64,000 nt of DNA from Codonopsis lanceolata (Eukaryota; Streptophyta; Magnoliopsida; Asterales; Campanulaceae): positions 114,899,023-114,963,022 of the forward strand of contig CM028382.1 in assembly GCA_013146195.2 (NCBI GenBank), written 5' to 3'. The notes below the pieces were generated by a model. It ran no database searches. It had not been told where the DNA came from and worked only from the letters and a program-made list of their open reading frames with translations. The position numbers and the translations under genes are program-made. The stretch's first letter is position 1. Every line of letters starts with the position of its first letter. Of the stretch, positions 45,061-57,400 are shown piece after piece.

Positions 45061-45449
45061 AGCTGAACTTCTTACTTCACCGTGTCTCCGGGCTGGGCGG
45101 TATCTCAACCAGAGATTTCACCCTTCAAATTGCCAAATTAAAATTGCCTTAAAATTGGGAGATACTCCGTTAAGTTAAGTGGAGAGATATCCATCACCCA
45201 CTCTCTCTAAGCCTCCGTTGTACCCACTCTTAAATTCTAATATTTGATTATTATTTTTATTTTACGATTGGACCACCGTGCTCCGTGGGGCGGGGTATTG
45301 TTGGCTCGGATCCCATCAACTAGGGCTCTTTTTGGTTCGTCTTTTTCTAGACTAGCAATCATTAATGTTCAAAGTGGTGCGGTAACGAGCAGAATCACTT
45401 GAGTAGTCAATCAATCGATCGCCGGTGAGTTATTTTTTGATTTTTCAGG
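45061..45449 (+). promoter_or_regulatory. Putative BSL1 promoter and 5' leader
   Basis: Base composition changes here from AT-rich to mixed, with a pyrimidine-rich segment (45190-45240). GTGAGT...TTTTCAG directly before the ATG (45426-45448) looks like an intron but is only 23 bases, too short to be spliced. No TATA box can be assigned with confidence. Confidence 0.45.
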
Positions 45450-48400
45450 ATGGGGACGACGAAGCCGGGGTTATATCCGGCTCCGACTTATCGTGGCTTA
45501 GAGACGTATTGGGACACCGACGATGACGCCCCCGGTCCCCGGTGCGGCCACACTCTTACCGCCGTTTCTCAAACGAAAACTCACGGACCTCGCCTCATTT
45601 TATTCGGCGGCGCCACAGCCATTGAAGGCGGCGCCGCCTCTTCCGCTCCAGGCATCCGTATATTCCTTTCTAACTTCTGGCTATAAGTTTATTACTCCGT
45701 GTGTGTGTGTGTTTATTTTGAATTTTCACTAGGTTAAGGATGACGAATTTTGTTTGCGGATTTAGGGTTAGCTGGTGTGACGAATTCTGTTCACTCATAT
45801 GATGTTCTCACTAGGAAATGGACTAGGTATGATCTCTTCTTCCGCTAAGTGTTTCTCGTTTTTGCTATTGTTTTAATTTCAGTGAGTTGCTTTGATTTGG
45901 ATGTAGTAACACTGTTTTCTGTGTGAAACTTTATCAGATTGAGGCCAGCTGGAGAGCCACCTTCTCCCAGAGCCGCCCACGCAGCTGCTGCTGTTGGTAC
46001 CATGGTTGTCTTTCAGGTGATTTGGGGTAGAGTAATGAGAAAAGAATAAAGTTTGCCTATTGCTGCTGGTTTAATTGTATTTTGATAAACTGGTGCTGCA
46101 TTGCTAGGGCGGCATAGGTCCAGCTGGGCATTCAACAGATGATCTTTATGTGCTTGACATGACCAATGACAAGTTTAAATGGCATCGGTATTCTTCTGGA
46201 GACTAGTCAAAGAGTTGAACCTATGTCCTCCTTTCTCAGTACTGACTTGGTTACTGTATTTGGAGTGTAGAGTTGTTGTTCAAGGACAGGGTCCTGGACC
46301 TCGATACGGGCATGTGATGGACTTGGTAGCACAAAGATTCCTCGTAACTGTTAGTGGCAGTGATGGTGAGGGCAATCTCCTATTGAGGTTATTGCGTGAT
46401 TTTTTTTTGTTCACTGTACATTTGGAGGATACCACCGTACTTTCTCTGAAGACTGATCAGCTTTACGTGCAAAGTTTCCACATCAGATGAGTTGTAGCTG
46501 CATACCGGCGTGCAATGCCCTATTTATCGCTATATTTATGCATATGAAAAGTTATTTTGTTGTTGAACCAAATGCATAGCTTATGAGTTATGATATAGCA
46601 TACCATCACATCTGCAAAAATATCTTGAATGCTTGTGCTTATTTCTAGCATCAGTAATTAATTTATGAGCATCTCACTCTAATCATATTGAGTCCTGCAT
46701 TCTTCAAGTTTTTGAGAATCCTATTTTATGCATGGACTGTAGTAGTGTTGTTTCGCTACTGAAGTATATGTGATCAGTTTTGTTATTGATGTCTAGATTC
46801 ATTAAACCTGTAGGATTCATGGATGGAACTCTTTGTCTATAGGATTGAGATCATGATCAGACTTCTTATCCATATTCCACCCATGTCTTTGCTCATGCCC
46901 AATCTCTACAACTGAGCTGGTAACATAATAGGTGCTTAGGTTGAAGAATTACCCCTCTGATTATGTACTTCATGCATATCTAGAGTGACCCTCCTCCCCA
47001 TCATTCCCACAGATCAAAATTGTTCCTGAGGACTAATGTGGAAGGCCTGGGTTGATACAGGGTGTATGCTAATTGAGGGGTAGTAAGGCTTTGAGGTAGG
47101 CCTCTAATGTATAAGTATATCTCTCGAAGTTTGAGATCCCATTTGGCTTCTTCTCAGTTGTATTTTTAAACTGGTCCGAAGAGGCCAACTGTTGACTGTT
47201 CCTCCATAAAGTTTAGCGCCTTAACCATCACATTGTATGTTTGTAAGGAAAGCTGATAATTCCCTTATACAGTTAACTTTGCAGTCCAGCTATCCAGGAA
47301 TAACCCTTTCAAGATCCTAATCTAGGGTTTATTTAGATAAAATAGTTACTGATCAAATCTGATGCAAACCGTAGCAACAATGCGCATACGACCCAACAAC
47401 AATATGTTCTTTACCCAAGATCTTTCCTAGAAAGGTTGATGGAATGATATTGCGACCCAAAGCCTACGAACGAGACGCGAACCTTGGTATAATGAAGACG
47501 CCACAAATGGGGATGTCATGCCAATTGATAAGTTGATAAATGCTACGAAGACATGCTCTTGAAGCACTTGAACATTCTCTTGAAAACTTTTGAGAGAAAA
47601 CTGAATTCAATTCAATCATAAAACTTAACATTACTATCAACGACAATATTTGAACGCCTTTTTATATAGGCAACAATACCTAAACAAATTCTGAAAAACG
47701 TCCTAGGGTAAACCATAAACCAACTAGGAAAGTAAAAACTTAACAAATATAGGAAATACTCCCTCCGTCCCTAAATTATCGTCCTCCTTTCCTTTTTCGT
47801 CCGTCCCAAAATAATTGTCCACTTTGAAACTTACCTTTTTAGAACATCACTTTTACCACTTTATCCTTACTTTTTCACCCTACTTTAATTATGGGCCACA
47901 TACACATGGACTTTAAAGGAAACTACACATTAAACCAATATTAATAATCAAGTCAAATAGGTTTTCTTAAACGGTGCGCCGGGTCAACCAGGACAATAAA
48001 TTAGGGACGGAGGGAGTACTAAAAACCTTCGGCTGAAAACCGGCTTATTGCCTAGCGCTTGGGTGCACGCCCTTGCGTTATGTCAACTGGAACTCGGCGT
48101 TTTGGCAGCTCCTTAGCATCTGGGTAGCGCTAAGGTTGGCACCTTAGCGCTCAAGCTGCTTGGAAATCATCTGTTTGTGTCTCATTGCGATCTCGCATAC
48201 CCCCGAACTTTCAAACTCGAATCCCTCTACTTGGTGAAACACCTTTTTGAACCTCAGAATCATATCAAAATATCAAAATGCTGAGTCATGTAGTAACAAG
48301 TTTTAAAACTGAAAGAAAGAAGAGAATTAGAGAAAACATCATGGCTTTCTATTTTCACAAGGTGGTTACAGGTTGGAAGTGTAATGAGCGAAGGTAGAAG

Positions 48401-51400
48401 ATAAATGCTTTGTCCACCCTTCATTTTGTGTGTGTGTGTTTTCAGTTTGGAAAGAGTTGGAAGGTAGATTGTTTTCATTATTGAAACTTTTATCAATATA
48501 TCTATCATGCTCGTTGAAATTAAGAACAATCCATGAGACCTAATAACTTCGATCAGCTTCCCAATGAAAACCCCTGGGGAGATGATTGAACAGCTGTTTT
48601 TTTTTCTTTTGATAAGTAAGAGTATTGTATATTATAAACGTCAAAAAAGGTGACGTGACCTTGTACATTAGGAGTATACACAGTTAGGGCAAGCGAAGGC
48701 TGACTTCAAATTTTTTTACCAAATTTACAAGTAACAAAATTAGCATGAGATAAAATGAACAAAATAATACTTCATTCTGTATTTATGTCTATTTTATGAG
48801 GGATTGTAGGCCTAACAAGCCTACTGGAGATTTGATGGGATGGTTAATGCAGTAAGGTGATCTGAATAGATACGGCGTAGGGGTGTAAATGGTTCCACGT
48901 GGAACAAATTATAAGCTGAACCGCATGTCATCGGTTTGGAAAAAAATGTAAATGGTTCCACTTGGAACAAATTATAAGCTGAACCGCATGTCATCGGTTT
49001 GGAAAAAATCAAACCGGAGCTAAACCATTTAAAGTCTTGAGCTGAACGGAACCGAACCACGATGGTTCGACTTGGTTCAACTCAGTTCCGTGGTTTGGTT
49101 CCATGGTTCGGTTTCGTGGTTCGGTCTGAATTTAGAAAGAGGCCTAATCATTCAAAATTTAAGTAAACCACGAATTATAAAAGGTTTAATCAGGAGATGG
49201 AATCCAACCATTGTTTGTTTGCAAGAAACGAAATTGGAGAAGGTTAATGTGAGGATTATTGACAGTATTTGGTGTGCTAGAGATGTGGACTGGGTGCATT
49301 TAGACTCTGTTGGAGCAGCTGGGGGGTTCTAGTTATGTGGGACATAAGAGTTCTGTCAATAGCCGATTCAGTGTTGGGAGAATTCTCGCCTCTTGTCTTC
49401 GAAAAACTGGATGATAATAAAGAGTGGCTTTTTACAGGGGTTTATGGGCCTTGTAATAATGCTATTAGGGAGAGACTTTGGGCAGAACTCAGGAATTCTA
49501 AAGCAAGATGGAATGTGCCTTGGTGTGTGGGGGGTGATTTTAATGTGGTTAGATTTCCTCATGAACGTTCTAGTGCTTGCATCTATTCTAGTGAAATGAT
49601 GAAGTTCAATGATTTTGTCAATGAGATGGAGTTAGTGGATCTTGCTTTGGTAGGGGGGATTTTACGTGGTTTAGAAATGGGGAGCGTCATCAATTTTCGA
49701 GGATTGATAGATTCTTAATTTACGGAGATCGGGAGTGTTGCTTTGGTAATTCGTGCAGTTACGCCTTCCGAGATTATCTTCGATCATGTGCCGTTGCTTC
49801 GAGTGTGATGGTGGATCTAAAGGGAGAACTCCTTTTCGATTTGAGAATATGTGGTTAAAGGAGCCTGGTTTTTAGACTGGGTTAAGGATAGATGGGATTC
49901 TTATTCGGTGACAAGGCGATCCAAGCTTCAGATTAGCTAGAAAACCGAAGTTGCTCAAGGAGGATTTAAAAGTTTGGAATAGAGATCTTCGGTAAGGTGG
50001 AGATTAAAATCAAATCAATTTCGATGAGATTTGCAGATGGATGAAAGAAAGTGGGCCGGTACATCGAACGAGGAAGAAGAATCCCTTAGGGTGCGCTTAA
50101 ATCAGAATTGAAGAGTCTTCTTATTCGTGAAGAGATCTCTTGGCGCCAAAAGTCGCGAGTTCGGTGGTTAAAGGAGGGAGATAATAACACCAAATTCTTT
50201 CACAGATGGCAAAATTGGGCAAAAAAAAATCAGATCTGTCCGCATTGAAGGCGTGCTAGAGGACGAGGCCGACATTAGGGTGGGCATCGCGAATTTCTTT
50301 AGGCGCCGCTTGAAGAAAGTAGGGGTTGGAGACCAAATTTGGATGGCGTGGGATTTGACAAGATCATGGCCGAGGATTCGGCAGCCTTGGAGCGTCCCTT
50401 TTCGATCGAGGAAGTGGTAGAGTGCTTCGTAAGATGGAGGGAGATAAAGCCCCGTGCCCCGACGGGTTTTCTATGGCTTTTTTTCAAAGATTGTTGGGAG
50501 GTGATTAAAGGGGACATCATGGAGGTGTTTCAGCTTCTTTCACTCTAGTTTGAGATTTGAGAAAAGCCTTAATGCCGCTGCGTTCATAGCCTTGATTCCG
50601 AAAAAGAGTGGAGCTACCGATCGAAAGACTTTCGGCCGATAAGTTTGGTTGGTGGCATTTACAAGTTGCTATCCAAAGTGCTAGCCCAAAGAATGAAGAG
50701 GGTTATGGGAGTATCATCTCGGTGTCGCAACACGCCAGTGAAGGATAGACAGTTTTGGACGGCCCTTCATTGCCAATGAAGTTGTGGATGATAGGTTGAA
50801 AAGCTGGTCCTGTGGTTGTTGTGTAAGTTGGATATGAGAAAGCTTATGATAATGTGTGCTGGGATTTTTTGTTATATATGTTGGAAAGAATGGGTTTTGG
50901 TTTCAAGTGGATTCAATGGATCCGCTTCTCGCATTTCTACGGTTCGCTTCTGTCTTGGTGAATGGAGAACCATCGGGATTTTTCTCTAGCTTGAGAGGCT
51001 TTCGCCAAGGAGACCTTTGTCCCCATTTTTGTTCATCGTGGTAATGGAGGCTCTTAGTAGGATGTTAGAGAGGCGCAAGTGCATCTTATCGTGGATTTAA
51101 GGTGGGAAGGAGAGGGGAGAGGAGATGTCGATTTCCCATCTTCTCTTTGCAGATGATACCTTAGTTTTTGTGGTGCGATAAGGCTCATTGGGGAATCTTC
51201 GATTGGTTCTATTATTTTTCAAGCGCTTCCGGCCTTCGCATCAACATTTCTAAGAGTGAAATTATTCCCCGTAGGGGGTGGAGAATGTTGGGGATCTAGT
51301 AGCATTCTTTGGTTGTAAGTATCGTTCTTCCCGCCTCCTATCTTGGGCTTCCCATAGGTGCACGCCTAAGAGCGTATGCGTTATGGAATCCAGTGGTCGC

Positions 51401-54400
51401 GCGGTTCGAGAAGAGATTGGCAGGTGGAAGCGCCAACTTCTTTCCAAGGGGGAGATTAGTTCGATCAAGAACACTCTTGCTAACTTACCAACCTATTTCT
51501 TATCTCTTTATGTGATTCCTGCCACAATTAGGCAAAGATTAGAAAAGTTGGAAAGGGATTTTTTGTGGGAGGGGCAAACAGATGAGCATAAGTTTCATTT
51601 AGTGAATTGGGAAAAGGTGTGTTCGAGGGTTCGTGAGGGGGTCCGAACATTAGAAAATTGAAATTATTTAATGAGGCTTTGTTGGGAAAATGGTCGTGGC
51701 GATATCTCACGTATAAGGAGGCTTTGTGGAGGCAAGTGGTGGTTTGCAAGTATGGGGAAGGGGTCATTGTTGGTTTCCTAACGAGGTCAATTCCTTATGG
51801 GGTGGGAGTCCGCGTGGTATAAGGAAAGGGTGGAATTCTTTTGAAAGATTCATTGCTTTGAGGTTGGCAATGGGGTCTCGGTGAGGTTTTGGAAAGATAG
51901 ATGGTGTGGGGACATTTGCTTGAGGGAGGTGTTTCAGAACTTATTTGAGCTTTCCACGGATAAGGATTGTAGAGTTAGCTCTATTTTATCTTTGGTGGAG
52001 GGTAAGCCTATTTGGAATCCCATGCTCGTAAGGAATTTTCATGATTGGGAGTTAGAGTCGGTTGTGCAGCTTTTAAGGATGCTTCAAGAGCGAAAGACGC
52101 AAGCCGACGGACAAGGTGGTTTGGAAAGGCTCGGGGCTCTCTTTTTCGCTTAGCTCAGATTATTTCAAGCTTCTCAACCGTGGTAGAGCTTCTTTCCGTG
52201 GAGAGCAGTTGAGATCCAACGCCCCTAAGAGAGTGGCTTTTTTTATGTGGGAAGCGAGTCATGAAGCTATCCTAACCGGGGATAATTTGCGGAAACGTAA
52301 CATGGTTTTTGTTAATAGATGTTATATGTGTAAGGTGGATGCGGAGAGTGTAAATCATTTACTTCTTCACTGCCAAGTGGCTTTAGAGCTTTGGAACTTT
52401 GTGCTGGGTATGTTCAACATGTCTTGGGTCATGCCAAGTTCGATCATTGACCATGTCAGAGGCTGGAATAGGGGTCATCCGAAGAGGAGTAGTAGTATAT
52501 GGAGGACAGCTCTTTTGGGTGTGTGTTGGATATTATGGAAGGAAAGAAATCATAGGGCTTTCGACAACGTGGAAATGTCAGTCCCGGAGTTGAAGAATTT
52601 GTTGATTCGTACTCTTCATTTTTGGTGCTTCGAGGCTGATCACTCTTTTCCTAGATCCAACATAACTTTTGTAGATCTTGTAAATAGCATAGATATTGGT
52701 TAAACTTTGGGATGGTATACTTCTAGTGTACAAAGGACGCATCACCTCTTTTGATGCTTGTTATATGTTATTTATTTACTTATCAAAAAAAATGTTATAA
52801 AAACTTGCTAAAGAAAATACTAAAAAATTAAATATAATACAATTATATTCATAAACTCACTTTAAAAAAATTTGCACAAACTTTCAAATAAAAGGATTAA
52901 CATTTTTAATTCTTATAATCAATAAATTGAATCCAATATAATAAAAATATAATAACGCATGATATTTAAAACGTTTATGTAAATTCAAAAAGTCTAAAGG
53001 CAAATTCCTAAATATTAACCTTATAGTTTATATGGTATAAAAATATTAATAGTATAAGAGTACTAAAATATAAAGATTAGGAATTCTAAAAAATTTGTTG
53101 TTTGGCTGGGTGGTTTGACTTGGTGATTTAACTCAAAATGGTTTGGTTCGGTTCAGTTTGACTCGACTGACATGTTAAGCCGCAAACCAAACCAAACCGT
53201 TCGATTTTTCAAAATCTCATACTGAGCCAAACCATATAGCACCAAAACCAAACCAAACCAAAACGCATGATTCGGCTCGACTTGGTGGTTTGGCTTCTCG
53301 GATTGACACCCCTATACAGGTTCAGGTTCTTCACATGCTGCTTTAGTCATGCGAAATTGAGTCGCAGGTGAATAAGTTGCTTGTCTATTTGAAGGGGCAT
53401 GCCCCTTTCTTCTCTCGTTTCCTTTTTAATCCTAATTCTCAATCAAGGTGATGGAAAGATAGCTAGTTTCTCTTCACTTGGCTACCAAGCATGAGGGAAT
53501 ATGACCATAGTCCTTTTTTTTTTTCACCCTTTTGGTATTTTCCCCTTTTCAGTTAAATTTCTCCAAGCCGTCAGCTCATTTGAATACCACGCCAAGGGGT
53601 GGGAGAGATGGCAAGCGCACTCAGGCAAAGTCACATTGAGTTCCTTGGTGCCAATCCCCATACTAATAAGGGGCCACACTTACCTATCAAAAAATAAAAA
53701 GGACCATTGTTGGACACTTGGGATTTCAGATTTGGGAGTGGGTAATATGAGTTTTATACTTCCAGCTATCTGCTTTTAGCTGAGAGCAAGCATATACTAA
53801 AGGTGTAAGTTATTTTTGTTTAGTATACATCCAGTGTACATGGTTGCGCCTTCCTTTTTGGCGTCGTAATTAATACAATCTTTACTTATATAAAAAAAAC
53901 TCATATATTTTCTTTTTTTGGATAGAGTAAGTTACTGCCCACCTTTGGAACACTTACCGATTTCACATTTTACATTTTTTTATCATTGGAAGTAAATGAA
54001 TTACTTTTAAAAGGATTTCAAGTTCATCTCCTTCGAGATTCAATTACTAGATTCATATAACCAAATTTATACATCTATCCCATACCCATTTAATATTGAG
54101 TAATGCTAGACCACCAAATGATATCCACATTTTGTGCACAAAATGATGTGGCATCTTTTGTGACATCTTACTTGGCATCATGTGGACTCCATTATGGGTT
54201 AAAAAGTGAAGCTAACAAGATGACACATTGGATGCCACATTGCACATTATTTTGTGCACAAAATGTGGTGACTCTAGCATTACTCTTTGATATTACTAGA
54301 CAGGGAATCTAATTAGTGTCCTGTGCCCATCCACCTGGTTAATTGTACTTCTTTGTACATTTGTCTTCTTACTCGGTAGTCCCTCTGTCCATGAAATGGT

Positions 54401-57400
54401 CCTAGCTTCCCCCTTTCCAGATGTTAATACTGAAATTACCATGTTCTTCCAAATTCATCCAATCCTCTGTACCAGACAAAACGTAAAGACTACAATATTT
54501 GATGTGTAAGGGGATGAGTGAATGAAATGACTAAGCATTTGAAAAATATAGAGAGTAATACAGAGGGCTAAAGTATCAGATTCTCCAGACTCTATTTTTT
54601 TGGTGTGCGGAGTCGATCTCGCACGATGCTAATCCTTTTGTAGAGTTCGTGGATAGTATTTCCTTTTGTTAGTGGTGGCTCTGATTGTATAATCTTTGTG
54701 TACATAGGACACATCACCTAATTTGGTGTCTGTTTATATATACTAACTAGCTTACCTTGCCCGTGTCTATGGCATAGTGTCAGTATATACGATTTCGTCA
54801 ATTGAAAAGACGGCGCCTAAATAGAAGGTCCATTTTAGAAAATGTTATAGTTGAGGGGGTACATTACTTCAAGCGGTAGTTGAGGGGCGCAATTCAAACT
54901 CGACCCATAGTTGAGGGGGGCTATTTGTAAGGGGGTTATTTGTAATTGACCCACGGCCGTTGGATCTTGCGGCCGGGATCAATCCGGGCCGCCAGTTAGC
55001 TAAAGTCAATCAGGTGAGTTATTTTATTACTTAGATGCTATCAAAAAGAAAGAGAATGAAGGCGATGGGAGGATCAAAGTGGAAACGTGATACCTTGTTA
55101 TGGCGGTTTGAGATTTCTTAATCTTGTGCAACTTTTCCAGCACCCTGAGAGTTTTTAATTATCTCTTTGTGCCCACTTGGCAGAGTGAGATTTTCTTTAA
55201 TCTGAAGTAACTTTTTCGAGCCAACATTAAAGGAGGTTTTTATGATCCTCTTCATCCGTTTATGCTGAGTCAGAGTTGGAAATCACTCTGAACTTGGCGA
55301 TCTTACACTGCTGTGCTTTTTGCGGCTGCTTCCTCAGTAGGAATGAGCACTATAACGTGTAAGCCACCGGCCTCTTCACATTATATGTTATCCAGAAAAT
55401 GATGCCATTTCGTGGGCATAGATGGAAAATTTTAGAATTTGTTAGATAGATTGACTTTCAAAGTGGACCTCTTTCTCAAATAGACATGGTACATGTTGGC
55501 GAATAAGGTTGAGCTTTAGTGTACAAAATTTTGTGATTGAAATTCAGATGCCCTTGATAGTTTCTACACACAGAATTACTTCAGTAATTTGTTAGGCATT
55601 AAAAGTTCATTTATATGTTTCCTTCTGTATTTAAACTTCATTGATGGAAGCTATATTTTTCTCCAGGAAAGAGAGTGCTGTCTGATGCTTGGGCTTTAGA
55701 TACTGCTCAGAAACCATATGTGTGGCAGAAGCTTATTCCAGAAGGTGATAGACCTTCTGCTAGAACGTGAGTACGTTTGTTTGATTTAATGGTATTGCTG
55801 GAACTGGCAATGGAAGTTCAGTCACAAATTTGGACGTGTTATTATTCCTACATGTTATTAGGGTGATCTGAGCTCTTTGCAGTTACCTTCTTGGACTTGT
55901 TTTCATGGAGAATAGATGCTTAAAATATGATTGTTTTGTCAATCTTTAAAACCGAATTCTTCTCTTGATTTATTAAGCTCCGATCTTCGCATTTTGGTTG
56001 AACATGTGAAGCTTTGTTGTTATTGCACTAATCAGAAACCTACCACCTACTAACTTACTCCTCAAAATGGAGGATTATTTTGTATTATTTTGAGAAAGGT
56101 TATTGTGGAGGATGCTTGTGAAGAGCTGTTCAGTTACTTGTATTGTACTTGTTGCTATAATTTTGGAGGGAAGTCCATTTCTATGTTAGCTTGTTTGGTG
56201 CAAGTTGCTGATATATATTCAAAGAGAAGTTCCCGGAAGTTTGTTTTTTGTGTGTATGTGTGTGTATGTATCTCAGTTTTGGCATTTTGCATCTTTCTTT
56301 GCATGAAAGTATGTATTTGTATGCAGTTCGTCGTCTACTCTTCTGCAACCCCGGTACTTACTGCTTATTAATTCTGGTAATAGTTTCCATTTTACTTTTT
56401 TTGATCTCTTGCTTTCTAACTTTCTTTCAAAGTAACCTTTTCTCTAACCTTCTACAGAAAATAGTCAGTTCTCACGTTTTATACATGATTTCAGTTCCTG
56501 TATGCAGCTATAGATAGCTTATATGCTGTCAGTCAACTGCTTAGTCTTAAAGCTAGTTGGTAAAACCCTGTCATTGTGTCATACATATGTAAAACAAGGA
56601 TACTAAACCATCTCACGACAATTTTTCTTCTAACAAATTCATGATTTTCTGTTTACATTGGACAGTATATGCCTTTCTGCTTCTTTGCATTATTTTTATT
56701 ATTTTTCTTTTTTTGTAGGTATGCGACTGCTAGTGCCCGCTCAGATGGCATGTTTTTGCTTTGTGGTGGAAGAGACACCTCAGGCACAGTATGTCATATG
56801 TTGTGTTTAGGCAAACAATATATTAGTGGTTTGGTTTGTGATTATAATTCAATGTAGAGGCTCATTAACAATACAATGATTACCTGAAATTGCTTCTTTT
56901 ATATGTGCTTATGTAGCCACTGGCTGATGCCTATGGACTGCTCATGCATAGGAATGGCCAATGGGAGTGGACTCTTGCTCCTGGAGTGTCTCCTTCGCCT
57001 AGATATCAACATGCTGCGGTAAGTGATGCATACATGGTACCTGCAGAATATTTTACATACACACACACATACATACATACATACATACATACTTACATAC
57101 TTACATACATACTGTATACATGTGTGTGTTTGTATATGTAAATAGTGAGGATTATATATATACTCACACTCATATATATATATATATATATGTATGTAAC
57201 TATTATTGTTAATCTATTTCCCCTTTTTCTCCCCCCCGGGACACAGCTTTTGTATAGGAGGTCAATGATCTTGGTTAGGGTTGATCCAAGCCTTGCATTT
57301 TCATCTGCTACGTGCATGTAAATGCGTGCACATTGGGTTATGCCCCTTTATCGGTCTGTTGTGCATTTTATATTTATCTACAAAAAGTTGGCATGTATTG

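Larger units (their letters stand above)
48878..53314. mobile_element. hAT-like MITE split by a LINE
   Basis: Left end TAGGGGTGTAAAT (48878), right end ATTGACACCCCTA (ending 53314). Both arms are built of GGTTCGGTT and AACCAAACC words, typical of a plant hAT-like MITE group. The left arm includes a tandem pair of a 62-bp unit (48885-49009). No clear 8-bp duplication. The LINE between the arms accounts for most of the length. Confidence 0.6.
46366..55666 (+). other. BSL1 intron 5, 9.3 kb, transposon-filled
   Basis: Donor G-GTGAGG at 46366 and acceptor CTCCAG at 55666 join GAT-G to GA-AAG and restore SDGKRVLSDAW. It holds a Stowaway, an L1 tail, a hAT-like element split by an L1 LINE, a further L1 tail, a palindromic MITE and a second Stowaway. 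About 46.4-47.7 kb and 54.8-55.6 kb look like ordinary intron sequence. Confidence 0.85.

Noticed and set aside
45426..45448. GTGAGT...TTTTCAG just before the BSL1 ATG as an intron
   Set aside because: Only 23 bases long, far below the minimum for plant introns; treated as leader sequence.
54748..54785. Possible second Helitron 3' end on the minus strand (CTAG with CCCGTG...CATAGTG)
   Set aside because: The hairpin arms pair poorly and no Helitron coding remnant is adjacent; too weak to list.
54830..55010. Repeated GTTGAGGGGG words as a regulatory element
   Set aside because: Deep in an intron, no clear unit length or structure; probably decayed repeat.
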